This document shows, one piece after another, positions 1 through 10,482 of a stretch of 38,968 bases of DNA (positions within the stretch are counted from its first letter, which is position 1; each line of letters opens with the position of its first letter). The position numbers were made by a program, and so were the translations under genes. Under the pieces are notes generated by a model. It had not been told where the DNA came from. It did no database searches and saw only the letters and a list, made by a program, of their open reading frames with translations. The DNA is from Christensenella sp. Lineage in GTDB: Bacteria > Bacillota > Clostridia > Christensenellales > Maliibacteriaceae. The stretch spans positions 1 through 38,968 of the forward strand of contig JAHZHV010000234.1 of NCBI GenBank assembly GCA_019420085.1, in the 5' to 3' direction.

Positions 1-99
1 CATACCCGTGCCGTTATAGTCGGTCATTTCACGGGCAGCACGCTCCAGAACAGGCAGCGGCAGCATCGATGGGCCAGGGGAAAAATTGTATACGCGCAT
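1..99 (-). CDS. serC: Phosphoserine aminotransferase, N-terminal end only (cut by window edge)
   Basis: The first 33 residues are visible. They start MRVYNFSPGPSMLP and continue to DYNGTG, the N-terminal signature of phosphoserine aminotransferase, the PLP enzyme that converts 3-phosphohydroxypyruvate and glutamate to phosphoserine in serine biosynthesis. The start ATG at 99-97 follows an AGGAGG at 110-105 with five bases between, so the start is well supported. The gene reads off the left edge and is divergent from the acetyltransferase at 399. Only the N-terminus can be judged, but this segment is very characteristic. Confidence 0.88.
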   Translation of the reverse strand, partial: MRVYNFSPGPSMLPLPVLERAAREMTDYNGTGM

Positions 100-151
100 A
101 ATTGCCTCCTGATTCGTTTCGGATGAAAATCCGTAATTTAATCTTTTGCAG

Positions 152-185
152 CGGAATATTTTATCAAATCATTCGATATATTCCG
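152..185. promoter_or_regulatory. Inverted repeat in the serC upstream region
   Basis: CGGAATAT at 152-159 is matched by ATATTCCG at 178-185, a perfect 8-base inverted repeat with an 18-base AT-rich spacer. It lies 53 to 86 bases before the serC start, in the 299-base intergenic region (100-398) between divergent serC and the acetyltransferase gene. It could be an operator or an mRNA hairpin in the serC leader. No known regulator motif is recognised. Confidence 0.35.
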
Positions 186-333
186 AACTTTTATCAAAAG
201 ACTGTTTTTATTTGTTCGTGTCATTGTCGCGCTTTAGCGTGTGACAGTAACGATTATATGCCTGTTCTTCGTGTTTTGCAAGTACTATTTGATGAAATCT
301 ATCTCAAATCGTTCTGGTGCAACGGACAATTCA

Positions 334-363
334 TTGCTGCAAATCCATATCTCATGTTACAAT
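334..363 (+). promoter_or_regulatory. Probable promoter of the GNAT gene
   Basis: TTGCTG at 334-339 and TACAAT at 358-363 are 18 bases apart. A TG at 355-356 makes the -10 an extended one. It lies 35 bases before the chosen start at 399. Confidence 0.5.
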
Positions 364-398
364 AAGCGCCATACAACCTACGATCAGGAGGAATGTCC

Positions 399-878
399 AT
401 GCATCTACAATTCCGCATGGCGCAGCGGCAGGATTGCGGCACGATTTTGCACTTCATCCGCCTGCTGGCCGAATATGAAAAACTGGCCGATCAGGTGCAG
501 GCTGACGAACAGACGCTTGAAACATGGCTGTTTGACCGAAAATCCGCACAGGTTCTCTTTGCATTGGATGGAGAAACGGTAATCGGCTTTGCGCTGTTTT
601 TTTACAACTTCTCTACCTTCATGGGACGCGCAGGTGTTTACCTTGAAGATCTGTTCGTCTTGCCTGCATATCGCGGACAGGGCATCGGGCGCGCGTTGAT
701 GCGCCGTCTGGCGCGCATCGCCTGCGATGAGGGCTGCGGCCGGTTCGAGTGGCAGTGTCTGGACTGGAACGCACCGTCGATCGCCTTTTACCGCAGTCTC
801 GGCGCGCAGTCCATGGACGATTGGACGACATACCGCGTCAGCGGCGAAGCGCTTACCGCGCTTGCCGAAGACGCTTGA
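399..878 (+). CDS. GNAT family N-acetyltransferase
   Basis: The 159-residue protein has the GNAT acetyl-CoA binding motif R-G-Q-G-I-G at residues 92-97, preceded by the beta-strand segment LEDLFVLPAYRG and followed by a C-terminal NAPSIAFYRSLGA segment. This arrangement is close to diamine (spermidine/spermine-type) N-acetyltransferases, although the substrate cannot be read from the sequence. A second ATG lies two codons upstream at 393, but the AGGAGG at 386-391 is one base from it and seven bases from the ATG at 399, so 399 is preferred. It is a single gene, followed by a hairpin at 935. Confidence 0.85.
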   Translation: MHLQFRMAQRQDCGTILHFIRLLAEYEKLADQVQADEQTLETWLFDRKSAQVLFALDGETVIGFALFFYNFSTFMGRAGVYLEDLFVLPAYRGQGIGRALMRRLARIACDEGCGRFEWQCLDWNAPSIAFYRSLGAQSMDDWTTYRVSGEALTALAEDA

Positions 879-934
879 CGGTATAGAGCGGCTGTATTTC
901 GGTACACGGCGCTTTTATACCCTTTCGGGCAAAA

Positions 935-969
935 AAAGGGGGGCATGACAGCGTCATGTCCCCCCCTTT
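935..969. terminator. GC-rich hairpin, probable terminator
   Basis: AAAGGGGGGCATGAC at 935-949 pairs with GTCATG and a run of seven C and three T at 953-969 around a three-base loop. It lies 57 bases after the acetyltransferase stop. The run of A at 931-937 gives a strong U-tract only on the minus strand, so it would work best against minus-strand transcription; on the plus strand the tail is only TTT. Confidence 0.6.
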
Positions 970-999
970 GCCTGTGCGCGCTATGCATTTTTTCTTTGC

Positions 1000-1038
1000 G
1001 GCGCGCCGTTTGTTATCCTTCTGCTGCAACGGCGCGCC
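1000..1038. repeat. Perfect 11-base inverted repeat in a 407-base gap
   Basis: GGCGCGCCGTT at 1000-1010 is matched exactly by AACGGCGCGCC at 1028-1038 with a 17-base loop. There is no U-tract on either strand, so it is not an obvious terminator. The gap from 879 to 1285 otherwise holds the hairpin at 935 and the promoter at 1157; I see no gene in it. Confidence 0.6.
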
Positions 1039-1156
1039 AACGCATGCGTCTATCCGGCGTCAGGCAGCCTGCTTTATCGTAAACCGCCGACTTTTCCCAT
1101 ACGTTCTTCCCACAAAAGCAGCCGATCTTTCTTCCCGATAATGTATCTGTATTGGC

Positions 1157-1185
1157 TTGACATATTAGTTTTAACTAACTATTAT
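1157..1185 (+). promoter_or_regulatory. Strong promoter with palindromic operator in its spacer
   Basis: TTGACA at 1157-1162 and TATTAT at 1180-1185 are exactly 17 bases apart. The spacer contains TTAGTT-TT-AACTAA at 1165-1178, a perfect 6+6 palindrome. A repressor bound there would block RNA polymerase. AT-rich palindromes of this size fit MarR or TetR family sites, but no such regulator gene is in the window. The start of the methyltransferase gene is 100 bases downstream. Confidence 0.75.
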
Positions 1186-1285
1186 GTTGGTATATTGGTA
1201 ATTGTAAATCCGCCTTCTTTTATCTCCGCCGGCACACGCGTCAAAGCAACAGGTACAATCCGGCACAATTGTGAGGTGTAAATGC

Positions 1286-2092
1286 ATGCAGAAATTCGGC
1301 ATTATCGAAGATACGCTATTCATCCCCATGCTGGGCAGAATCTATGCAAGTGAACGGTATCCGCATATTCTGTATGACGAGGCTGCGCTTGCGCTGAAAC
1401 AAAAGCTGCCGAAAGATGTGTTGGAATCGGGCAGGCACAGCCAGTATACGCTGCTTGCTTCAGCCGCGCGGGCAGCTAATATGGATCGATACATCAAAGA
1501 CTTTCTGACGCGTCGGCCCGACGGCATCATCGCACAGCTTGGCTGCGGACTGGAAACGGCTCATTTTCGCAATGAGAACGAAACCACCCGTTGGTATGCC
1601 ATAGATTTACCGAATGTCATCGCCTATCGGCGCTCCCTGCTGCCGCAGGCGCAGCGGGAACATTGCATTGCAGGAAACGCTTTTACTGGGGAATGGATAA
1701 AGCGGATTCGCGCCGATGCACCAAAAGCGCCGCTTCTGGTTACTGCGGGCGGCCTGTTTTACTATTTCCAGGAGGAACGCATTCTTGCGCTTTTGCGCAT
1801 GCTGCAAAAAACCGGAAACGTTGAACTGGTCTTTGACGCAGTTAACCGGCGCGGCATGACCATGCTGCGCCGAAAATACTTAAAGCAAATGGGGCATGCC
1901 CAGGCACAGATGTATTTTTATGTCGATTGCGCCGCAGCGCTGACTGCCAAATTGGATGAATCCGCCTGCGTACTGGCCGACGAACCCTATTACCGGCGCA
2001 TTCCCAAAACGGGACTGCAGCTTTCCACGCAGTGCGCAATGGCCATCTCCGACAAGTTCGGCATGCTCCGGATGATCCAGCTGCGTCTGTAA
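1286..2092 (+). CDS. SAM-dependent O-methyltransferase, LCM/PPM (TcmP-like) family
   Basis: The 268-residue protein has the SAM-binding loop IAQLGCGLETAHFR, an acidic DLPNVIAYRR strand, and a TAGGLFYYFQEE segment. This order is typical of the leucine carboxyl methyltransferase-like family that includes TcmP. The substrate cannot be read; members act on carboxyl or hydroxyl groups of small molecules. The frame is open from a GTG at 1271, but that GTG is part of the ribosome binding site GAGGTG, so the ATG at 1286, seven bases downstream, is chosen. It is monocistronic and has its own promoter and palindromic operator at 1157-1185, so it is probably inducible. Confidence 0.8.
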   Translation: MQKFGIIEDTLFIPMLGRIYASERYPHILYDEAALALKQKLPKDVLESGRHSQYTLLASAARAANMDRYIKDFLTRRPDGIIAQLGCGLETAHFRNENETTRWYAIDLPNVIAYRRSLLPQAQREHCIAGNAFTGEWIKRIRADAPKAPLLVTAGGLFYYFQEERILALLRMLQKTGNVELVFDAVNRRGMTMLRRKYLKQMGHAQAQMYFYVDCAAALTAKLDESACVLADEPYYRRIPKTGLQLSTQCAMAISDKFGMLRMIQLRL

Positions 2093-2194
2093 CTGCAATA
2101 GCGCCTCTTTCACACATAGACGGGTCGCTTTATTTCTGTACACATGGATTCCCATGTTTTTCATCCGGCTTTCAAATAAAACACAAAGCATGCC

Positions 2195-2230
2195 GCGCGG
2201 CAGGAGGACATTCATTTCCCACTGCCGCGC
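2195..2230 (-). terminator. Weak hairpin after the cotF-like gene
   Basis: GCGCGGCAG at 2195-2203 pairs with CTGCCGCGC at 2222-2230 with an 18-base loop, starting about 50 bases after the cotF-like stop. The tail on the minus strand is only moderately T-rich. Confidence 0.35.
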
Positions 2231-2278
2231 AGGCGCTGTGTACCCATGACCGGATTGGAGGAATCCCGTCAATATCGT

Positions 2279-2761
2279 TTAGTTATACATACCGTTTGCA
2301 GCCATGTAGTCATAAATGCGCTTGCCATGCTGCTGTTCCTGCTTCTGGATATCGGCAAGTGCATCACGAACACTCTGCTGTGTAAATTCAAAAATTCCGG
2401 TATCGTATACGCCGGAAACATGCTTCTCCATTGCCAGCGCATCGCGGCACAGATACTCGTCCGCGCATTTATCCTCGCCGTCGGATACGCTGTTGTAGGC
2501 CGGTTTTTGCCCCGCGTCCTGCTGCTGATTCTGTTGCGATGCATTTTGCTGATTCTGCTGCGGAGCAGGTACATCCTGCCCGTTCAAAAGACGCGTCAGA
2601 ATGCTTTCATGATGTCGTTCGCTCTGGGCAAGATCCCAGAACAACGTGCCCAGCGCCGGGTCACAGGCATCGGCGGCATAACGCTCGTACTTTTCTGCAC
2701 AAACCTGCTCCTGGCCTTTGAGTTCATTTAAAAACATGGTTTCCTTTTGATTAAAAGTCAT
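2279..2761 (-). CDS. CotF-family spore coat protein (ferritin-like)
   Basis: The 160-residue protein has two helical, ferritin-like halves joined by a Gln/Asn-rich linker (about residues 67-85, repeated NQQNA and NQQQD). The second half ends in EKHVSGVYDTGIFEF and QQHGKRIYDYMAANGMY, the typical end of Coat F domain proteins found in spores of Bacilli and Clostridia. The frame is open further upstream, but the ATG at 2761 has GAGG five bases before it and begins MTFNQKETMFLNEL, the usual family N-terminus. It is divergent from nifJ. Its presence suggests, but does not prove, that the host forms spores. Confidence 0.85.
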   Translation of the reverse strand: MTFNQKETMFLNELKGQEQVCAEKYERYAADACDPALGTLFWDLAQSERHHESILTRLLNGQDVPAPQQNQQNASQQNQQQDAGQKPAYNSVSDGEDKCADEYLCRDALAMEKHVSGVYDTGIFEFTQQSVRDALADIQKQEQQHGKRIYDYMAANGMYN

Positions 2762-2863
2762 CGTTTCCTCACCTCGGTTTCTATCATGCCCCATACGCCG
2801 CGTTCCCATACGCACACAGGAGAAAAAAGCATCGCTTCCTGCCCGATTTGTGCAGGCAAATCG

Positions 2864-2892
2864 TTGCAACAAACTTTATAAACAGGTATAAT
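2864..2892 (+). promoter_or_regulatory. nifJ promoter
   Basis: TTGCAA at 2864-2869 and TATAAT at 2887-2892 are 17 bases apart, close to the sigma-A consensus. It implies a 5-prime leader of about 110 bases before nifJ. No hairpin or known riboswitch was recognised in the leader. Confidence 0.75.
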
Positions 2893-3012
2893 AATAGAAG
2901 CTGGTACAAGCTTTCCGGGTTCATCACGGCGTGCCGGTTCTTTTCCATGCCTTACCGCAGCAACGGCTTCGCCCGCTTGCCGGAAGACCCAACTACACAA
3001 GGAGGAAAACGT

Positions 3013-6540
<3,528 letters not shown>

Positions 6541-6551
6541 TCGGATACCAC

Positions 6552-6591
6552 AAAGATGGGAACCTTTGAAAAAAGGTTCCCATCTTTTTTT
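6552..6591 (+). terminator. nifJ terminator
   Basis: AAAGATGGGAACCTTT from 6552 pairs with AAAGGTTCCCATCTTT around a short loop, followed by a run of T. It is a strong intrinsic terminator 11 bases after the nifJ stop. Confidence 0.92.
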
Positions 6592-6655
6592 ATGACCTTC
6601 GCATTTCATTGAAAAATATCTGCGTACCGCCGGATATGTCCTGCTTTTACGTACA

Positions 6656-6685
6656 TTGACATTGGCGCATATCACGACCTATAAT
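6656..6685 (+). promoter_or_regulatory. csoR promoter with a nearby half-site
   Basis: TTGACA at 6656-6661 and TATAAT at 6680-6685 are 18 bases apart. ATACCCCT at 6695-6702, just after the likely transcription start, matches one half of the CsoR-type operator found before the ATPase gene at 8376, which suggests weak autoregulation. No clear second half-site is present here. Confidence 0.7.
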
Positions 6686-6721
6686 CATCCCATGATACCC
6701 CTGAAAGTAGGAGGCTTTGTC

Positions 6722-6997
6722 ATGAAACAATGTATGGACGCTGATAACCTGCATCGCCGGCTGAAAAAAATCATCGGACAGGTGCAGGCCATCGATCGTA
6801 TGATTGATGAGGATATTCCCTGCGAAGATATTCTGATACAATTACATGCTGCAAAAGCTGCGCTCAATCGCGTCGGTCAGGTTGTACTGGAGGGTCATAT
6901 CCAGCACTGTGTCCGCGATGGAATTGAAAACGGCGATGCGGAAGAAACGATTCGACGTTTTACAACTGCCGTGGAACGCTTTGTCGGCATGCAATAG
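6722..6997 (+). CDS. csoR: CsoR/RcnR/FrmR-family metal-sensing repressor
   Basis: The 91-residue all-helical protein belongs to the DUF156 family. It carries LHRRLKKIIGQVQAIDRMI near the N-terminus and Cys34, His59 and Cys63 in the positions used by CsoR to bind Cu(I) (the x-C-H-C pattern; RcnR would have His at the last position). An extra Cys4 lies near where nickel or cobalt sensors have an N-terminal ligand, so the metal is not certain. The ATG at 6722 follows GGAGG in the segment TAGGAGGCTTTGTC; an open frame reaches upstream but has no ribosome binding site. It probably controls the P1B ATPase at 8429, which has a CsoR-type operator. Confidence 0.85.
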   Translation: MKQCMDADNLHRRLKKIIGQVQAIDRMIDEDIPCEDILIQLHAAKAALNRVGQVVLEGHIQHCVRDGIENGDAEETIRRFTTAVERFVGMQ

Positions 6998-7047
6998 CAA
7001 TAACGCAAACAAATTATACTGCACAAAAACACCCAGGAGAACGGAAA

Positions 7048-7464
7048 ATGAGTCGTCATACAAAACCGATATCTGTAGCAGGGACGCTAACAGGAATCAG
7101 TTTGCTGATTGCATTGGCCGCTTATCCCTGTCTGCCCGAACAAATCCCCATCCAATACAGCGGTGAAGCGGCGGTGCGCCTTGCCGCAAGACTTGTGATT
7201 TTTGCCTATCCGGTAATCTGTGTTGCGATCATCGCATTCCTTCGTCCGGTTCTTGGTGCATGGCTTGCACGGCATTTCCACGCATCCGATGCCATGGATC
7301 TTGCTGCCGCATATCTGTGCTTTGTTGTTCTTTCTTTTGAATTATTTTCAATCCTATTTGCTGTCGGTATCAAAGCAAGTATCGCAGTTGTACTTTTGCT
7401 CGACCTTGCAGTATTTTTCGTTCTTGTTCTTGTATATTACCGGACCCGATTCCATACATCTTAA
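7048..7464 (+). CDS. Small DUF1648-like membrane protein
   Basis: The 138-residue protein has about four hydrophobic segments (near residues 8-26, 46-66, 85-104 and 110-132). The loop after the first segment reads LPEQIPIQYSGE, which resembles the LP-IP-H-G loop of the DUF1648 domain found in SdpI-type immunity proteins and other integral membrane proteins. The ATG at 7048 has AGGAGA seven bases before it. It lies 50 bases after csoR and is probably in the same transcript, ending at the terminator at 7487. A role in metal response is suggested only by position. Confidence 0.65.
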   Translation: MSRHTKPISVAGTLTGISLLIALAAYPCLPEQIPIQYSGEAAVRLAARLVIFAYPVICVAIIAFLRPVLGAWLARHFHASDAMDLAAAYLCFVVLSFELFSILFAVGIKASIAVVLLLDLAVFFVLVLVYYRTRFHTS

Positions 7465-7486
7465 AAATGATATATTATGAAAGAAC

Positions 7487-7518
7487 TCCGCCTGGTTTTT
7501 TCCCTGCGGATCTTTTTT
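7487..7518 (+). terminator. Terminator of the csoR-DUF1648 unit
   Basis: TCCGC at 7487-7491 pairs with GCGGA at 7506-7510, with an inner GG/CC pair, followed by TCTTTTTT. The stem is short but the U-tract is good. It lies between convergent genes. Confidence 0.6.
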
Positions 7519-7524
7519 ATGCAG

Positions 7525-8133
7525 TCACTTTATGACAATGCGATGCACACACATACCTGTTTTTCCGCATGCCGGACAGGTCAATCTGCGGCGTATGAAC
7601 GTGTGATATCCTTTGACATAAGCCCGCATCGTCGGTACAAACAGCGTCTTACAGTATGGACATTGGTAATATCCCGCACGTATTTCCAGCACTGCCGCAG
7701 CACCAATACCTGCCACAGCAGACGCTGCGGCCAAAATCAGCAGCGCGATACGTGCCAATGTCGGTATCGGCATAAACGACGCAATCATCACAAGCGAAAC
7801 AACTGCAACAACCGTGATCGTGCCGCAAATGATGGATAATACCATGTTTTTTCTGTTCTCTTCATTTTCCCGCATCAAATTCATCATGTTTTCCTCCGCC
7901 TTTTTTTGATACTCTGCCTGTGTGACCTGCATACCTGTCAAAAGATCATTTACCGTAATGTGCAGCGCACTGCAAAGCGGCAACATCAATGACACTTCCG
8001 GCAATCCCTTACCGCATTCCCATTTTGAAACAGTCTTATCGCTGATGGATAGCATATCTGCAAGTTGCCTTTGTGTCATGTCCTGTGTTCGCCGCATTTG
8101 TGCAATAAATCTTCCAATTTTGATCTGATCCAT
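7525..8133 (-). CDS. Membrane-anchored XRE-type regulator with C-terminal zinc ribbon
   Basis: The 202-residue protein has an N-terminal helix-turn-helix of the XRE/Cro type (residues 6-65, MTQRQLADMLSISDKTVSKWE). A charged helix (70-95) follows, then two hydrophobic segments (about 97-120 and 125-150), and a C-terminal zinc-ribbon-like segment with CPYC at 158-161 and CPAC at 186-189. It is thus a DNA-binding protein tethered to the membrane with a possible metal-binding tail on the cytoplasmic side. The chosen ATG at 8133 has GGAGGAG before it; an upstream in-frame ATG at 8196 lacks a ribosome binding site. It sits between csoR and the ATPase gene on the opposite strand, so a role in metal stress is possible but unproven. 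Confidence 0.8.
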   Translation of the reverse strand: MDQIKIGRFIAQMRRTQDMTQRQLADMLSISDKTVSKWECGKGLPEVSLMLPLCSALHITVNDLLTGMQVTQAEYQKKAEENMMNLMRENEENRKNMVLSIICGTITVVAVVSLVMIASFMPIPTLARIALLILAAASAVAGIGAAAVLEIRAGYYQCPYCKTLFVPTMRAYVKGYHTFIRRRLTCPACGKTGMCVHRIVIK

Positions 8134-8343
8134 TCTGTCTCCTCCCGTTTGATTGCTTTTTTGTTTTACCGCAATCCCCACAACATTCTCATCCATCCTG
8201 TGTAAAACACTGCAGCAATTGCCGTATCACCTGTTGCACCTTCAGCATACAAAAAAAGCTCCCGCATTTACACACACGAAACGTAGAGTTCAGCGTAGAT
8301 ACCGCAAAATTCCAATCACACACATGCTTTTTTATTGTGATAC

Positions 8344-8396
8344 TTGACAAAATCATCACCGGGTGCATACTATACTTATACCCCCTATAGGTATAA
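8344..8396 (+). promoter_or_regulatory. P1B ATPase promoter with CsoR-type operator
   Basis: TTGACA at 8344-8349 is followed by a -10 candidate CATACT at 8366-8371 (16-base spacer) or TACTAT at 8368-8373 (18-base spacer). TTATACC at 8376-8382 and GGTATAA at 8390-8396 form a perfect 7+7 inverted repeat around CCCTATA. This matches the known CsoR operator pattern of TATACCC halves around a short GC-containing centre. A repressor here would overlap the transcription start. The CsoR-type protein at 6722 is the obvious candidate. Confidence 0.85.
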
Positions 8397-8428
8397 TACA
8401 ATCATGCAGACGAACAAAGAGGTATGGT

Positions 8429-10339
8429 ATGCACGCAGTTATAAACGCACTGGAACGCGCGCTGGAATGGGGCGGTACCAAAAAAGATATTGTGCTGCTT
8501 ATTTTTTCCGGTGCTGCACTTGTTATCAGCATTTTCGATCTCATCCCGCTTCCGTTTGACGCAGCTTGGATTGCTATCCTTCTATGCGGAATACCAATTA
8601 TCATCGAAGCATGCATCGGGCTTATTACGGCGTTTGATATCAAAGCCGACGTTCTGGTATCCCTTGCACTGATCGCCGCTGTTGCAATCGGAGAAGATTT
8701 CGCTGCCGGAGAAGTTGCGTTTATCATGCAGCTTGGCGCATTGTTGGAAGATCTGACCGTCGCACGGGCACGCGCAGGGATCGAACGGCTTGTTCGGCTG
8801 ACGCCGCAGACTGCGCGCGTATTGCGCAACGACGATGCCGTTATCATTGAAGCCGAGCAGGTACACGTTGACGATATCCTGCAAGTGCTGCCGGGCGAAA
8901 CGATTCCCGTTGATGGCATCATTGTACAGGGACAAACTACCGTAAATCAGGCTGTTATGACCGGTGAATCATTGCCGGTAGATAAAACTGCCGGCGATAC
9001 GGTATACAGCGGCACTGTCAATCAGTTTGGCGCATTTCAAATGCGTGCAACAAAAGTTGGGCAGGACAGTTCCATTCAGCGTATGATCCGGCTTGTCCAA
9101 TCAGCAGATGCAGGAAAAGCGAAAATTGTCGGCATTGCAGATCGATGGGCAACCTGGATTGTGGTCATTGCACTTTCCGCCGCAGCACTGACATGGTTTT
9201 TCTCCGGTCAAATCATTCGTGCCGTCACAATACTGGTTGTCTTTTGTCCCTGTGCGCTTGTTCTTGCTACGCCGACAGCGATTATGGCAGCAATCGGCAA
9301 TGCAACAAAGCACGGCTTTCTCGTGCGCGTTGGCGATGCCCTGGAACGACTGGCCCAAATAAGCAATATCGCCTTTGATAAAACAGGTACGCTAACATAT
9401 GGCACGCCATCTGTAACGGCAATCCAAAACATGGGTGCTTTTTCACAGCAAACGGTATTTCGCTTTGCCGCCGCTGCCGAACAGCTTTCCGAACATCCTC
9501 TGGGAAAGGCTATTGTACGCTGCTATCAGCAGGACAATACCGACACACTGCCGCCGGCTGCAGACTTTCATATGACGCCCGGCATAGGGATACATGCAAC
9601 GGTTGAAGGACATTTCATCCAAGCCGGCAATGCAAAGATATTAAAACCAAATGAAAGCATACCGTCAATTGACGAAACCGACGGCACGGTGATCTATATT
9701 CGCGTGGATGACGTTTTGGCCGGATATCTTATTCTTTCCGATACAATACGCCCGCAAAGCGTTTCCACAATTGCCGCACTGAAGCGCCTGCATGTCACAC
9801 CGGTTCTTTTAACCGGCGATCATCAACACACCGCCGAAACCATTGCCGCAAAGCTTGGCATCGATCAGATATATGCAAATTGCCTGCCGGAAGAAAAATT
9901 ACAGCATATCGCCGACATGCAGCAATCCGGTCTTCACGTCGGTATGATCGGTGACGGTATCAACGACGCGCCGGCACTCAAACGCGCCGATGTCGGCATT
10001 GCCATGGGCGGTGTGGGCAGCGATATTGCCATTGATGCAGCCGATATCGCACTGGTTAAAGATGAAATCGATCAGCTGCCGCATCTTATGGCATTGTCAA
10101 AGCGCATGATGCGTACCATTCACCTGAATTTAATCTTTTCTATGGCTTTGAATTTCCTGGCAATCGTTTTGGCCATCACCGGATTGCTTGGTCCCGTCGT
10201 GGGCGCGCTTGTTCACAACGCAGGCTCCGTCGCTGTAATCGTAAGTTCCGCATTTCTGCTTCGATGGGAAAATCGAAATCCATTGCAGGCGAGCGCTTCT
10301 GTACAAAAAGTTGCAAGCACATCCAACACCAACGTATAA
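8429..10339 (+). CDS. Heavy-metal translocating P1B-type ATPase
   Basis: The 636-residue pump has the P1B landmarks in order: actuator TGES at 178-181, membrane CPC at 273-275, phosphorylation loop DKTGT from Asp317, an HP motif in SEHPLG, GDGIND at 508-513, and a final membrane pair with HNAGS at 596-600. It lacks an N-terminal heavy-metal-associated domain. CPC is found in Cu(I) and Zn/Cd pumps; HNAGS in the last membrane segments is neither the usual Cu(I) MxxS nor the CadA-type Asp, so the metal cannot be assigned from sequence. The start at 8429 has AGAGG six bases before it; the open frame begins upstream at 8363 inside the operator region. Control by a CsoR-type repressor favours copper. 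Confidence 0.9.
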   Translation: MHAVINALERALEWGGTKKDIVLLIFSGAALVISIFDLIPLPFDAAWIAILLCGIPIIIEACIGLITAFDIKADVLVSLALIAAVAIGEDFAAGEVAFIMQLGALLEDLTVARARAGIERLVRLTPQTARVLRNDDAVIIEAEQVHVDDILQVLPGETIPVDGIIVQGQTTVNQAVMTGESLPVDKTAGDTVYSGTVNQFGAFQMRATKVGQDSSIQRMIRLVQSADAGKAKIVGIADRWATWIVVIALSAAALTWFFSGQIIRAVTILVVFCPCALVLATPTAIMAAIGNATKHGFLVRVGDALERLAQISNIAFDKTGTLTYGTPSVTAIQNMGAFSQQTVFRFAAAAEQLSEHPLGKAIVRCYQQDNTDTLPPAADFHMTPGIGIHATVEGHFIQAGNAKILKPNESIPSIDETDGTVIYIRVDDVLAGYLILSDTIRPQSVSTIAALKRLHVTPVLLTGDHQHTAETIAAKLGIDQIYANCLPEEKLQHIADMQQSGLHVGMIGDGINDAPALKRADVGIAMGGVGSDIAIDAADIALVKDEIDQLPHLMALSKRMMRTIHLNLIFSMALNFLAIVLAITGLLGPVVGALVHNAGSVAVIVSSAFLLRWENRNPLQASASVQKVASTSNTNV

Positions 10340-10345
10340 CCGATA

Positions 10346-10373
10346 ATACCCCTGCTTCACCCTGCAGGGGTAT
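10346..10373. repeat. ATACCCC/GGGGTAT inverted repeat after the ATPase gene
   Basis: ATACCCCTGC at 10346-10355 and GCAGGGGTAT at 10364-10373 form a perfect 10+10 inverted repeat with an 8-base loop, beginning six bases after the ATPase stop. It can fold as a hairpin but has no U-tract. Its arms repeat the ATACCCC half-site found before csoR and before the ATPase gene, so it is either a terminator or an additional metal-repressor site before the hydrolase gene. Confidence 0.6.
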
Positions 10374-10411
10374 CACTGTGTAAACGCATCGCATGGAAAT
10401 CATCCCAATCA

Positions 10412-10440
10412 TTGCCAAAGCATGGCCGGCATGATAGCAT
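10412..10440 (+). promoter_or_regulatory. Possible promoter of the hydrolase operon
   Basis: TTGCCA at 10412-10417 and TAGCAT at 10435-10440 are 17 bases apart, 42 bases before the hydrolase start. Both boxes deviate from consensus. Confidence 0.4.
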
Positions 10441-10482
10441 AGAAAGCGGAATGATGTCAAAAAAACAGAGGCGATTGGTATC

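Noticed and set aside
8134..8196. Longer N-terminus of the XRE regulator
   Set aside because: The upstream ATG has no ribosome binding site, while GGAGGAG precedes the ATG at 8133, where the helix-turn-helix begins.
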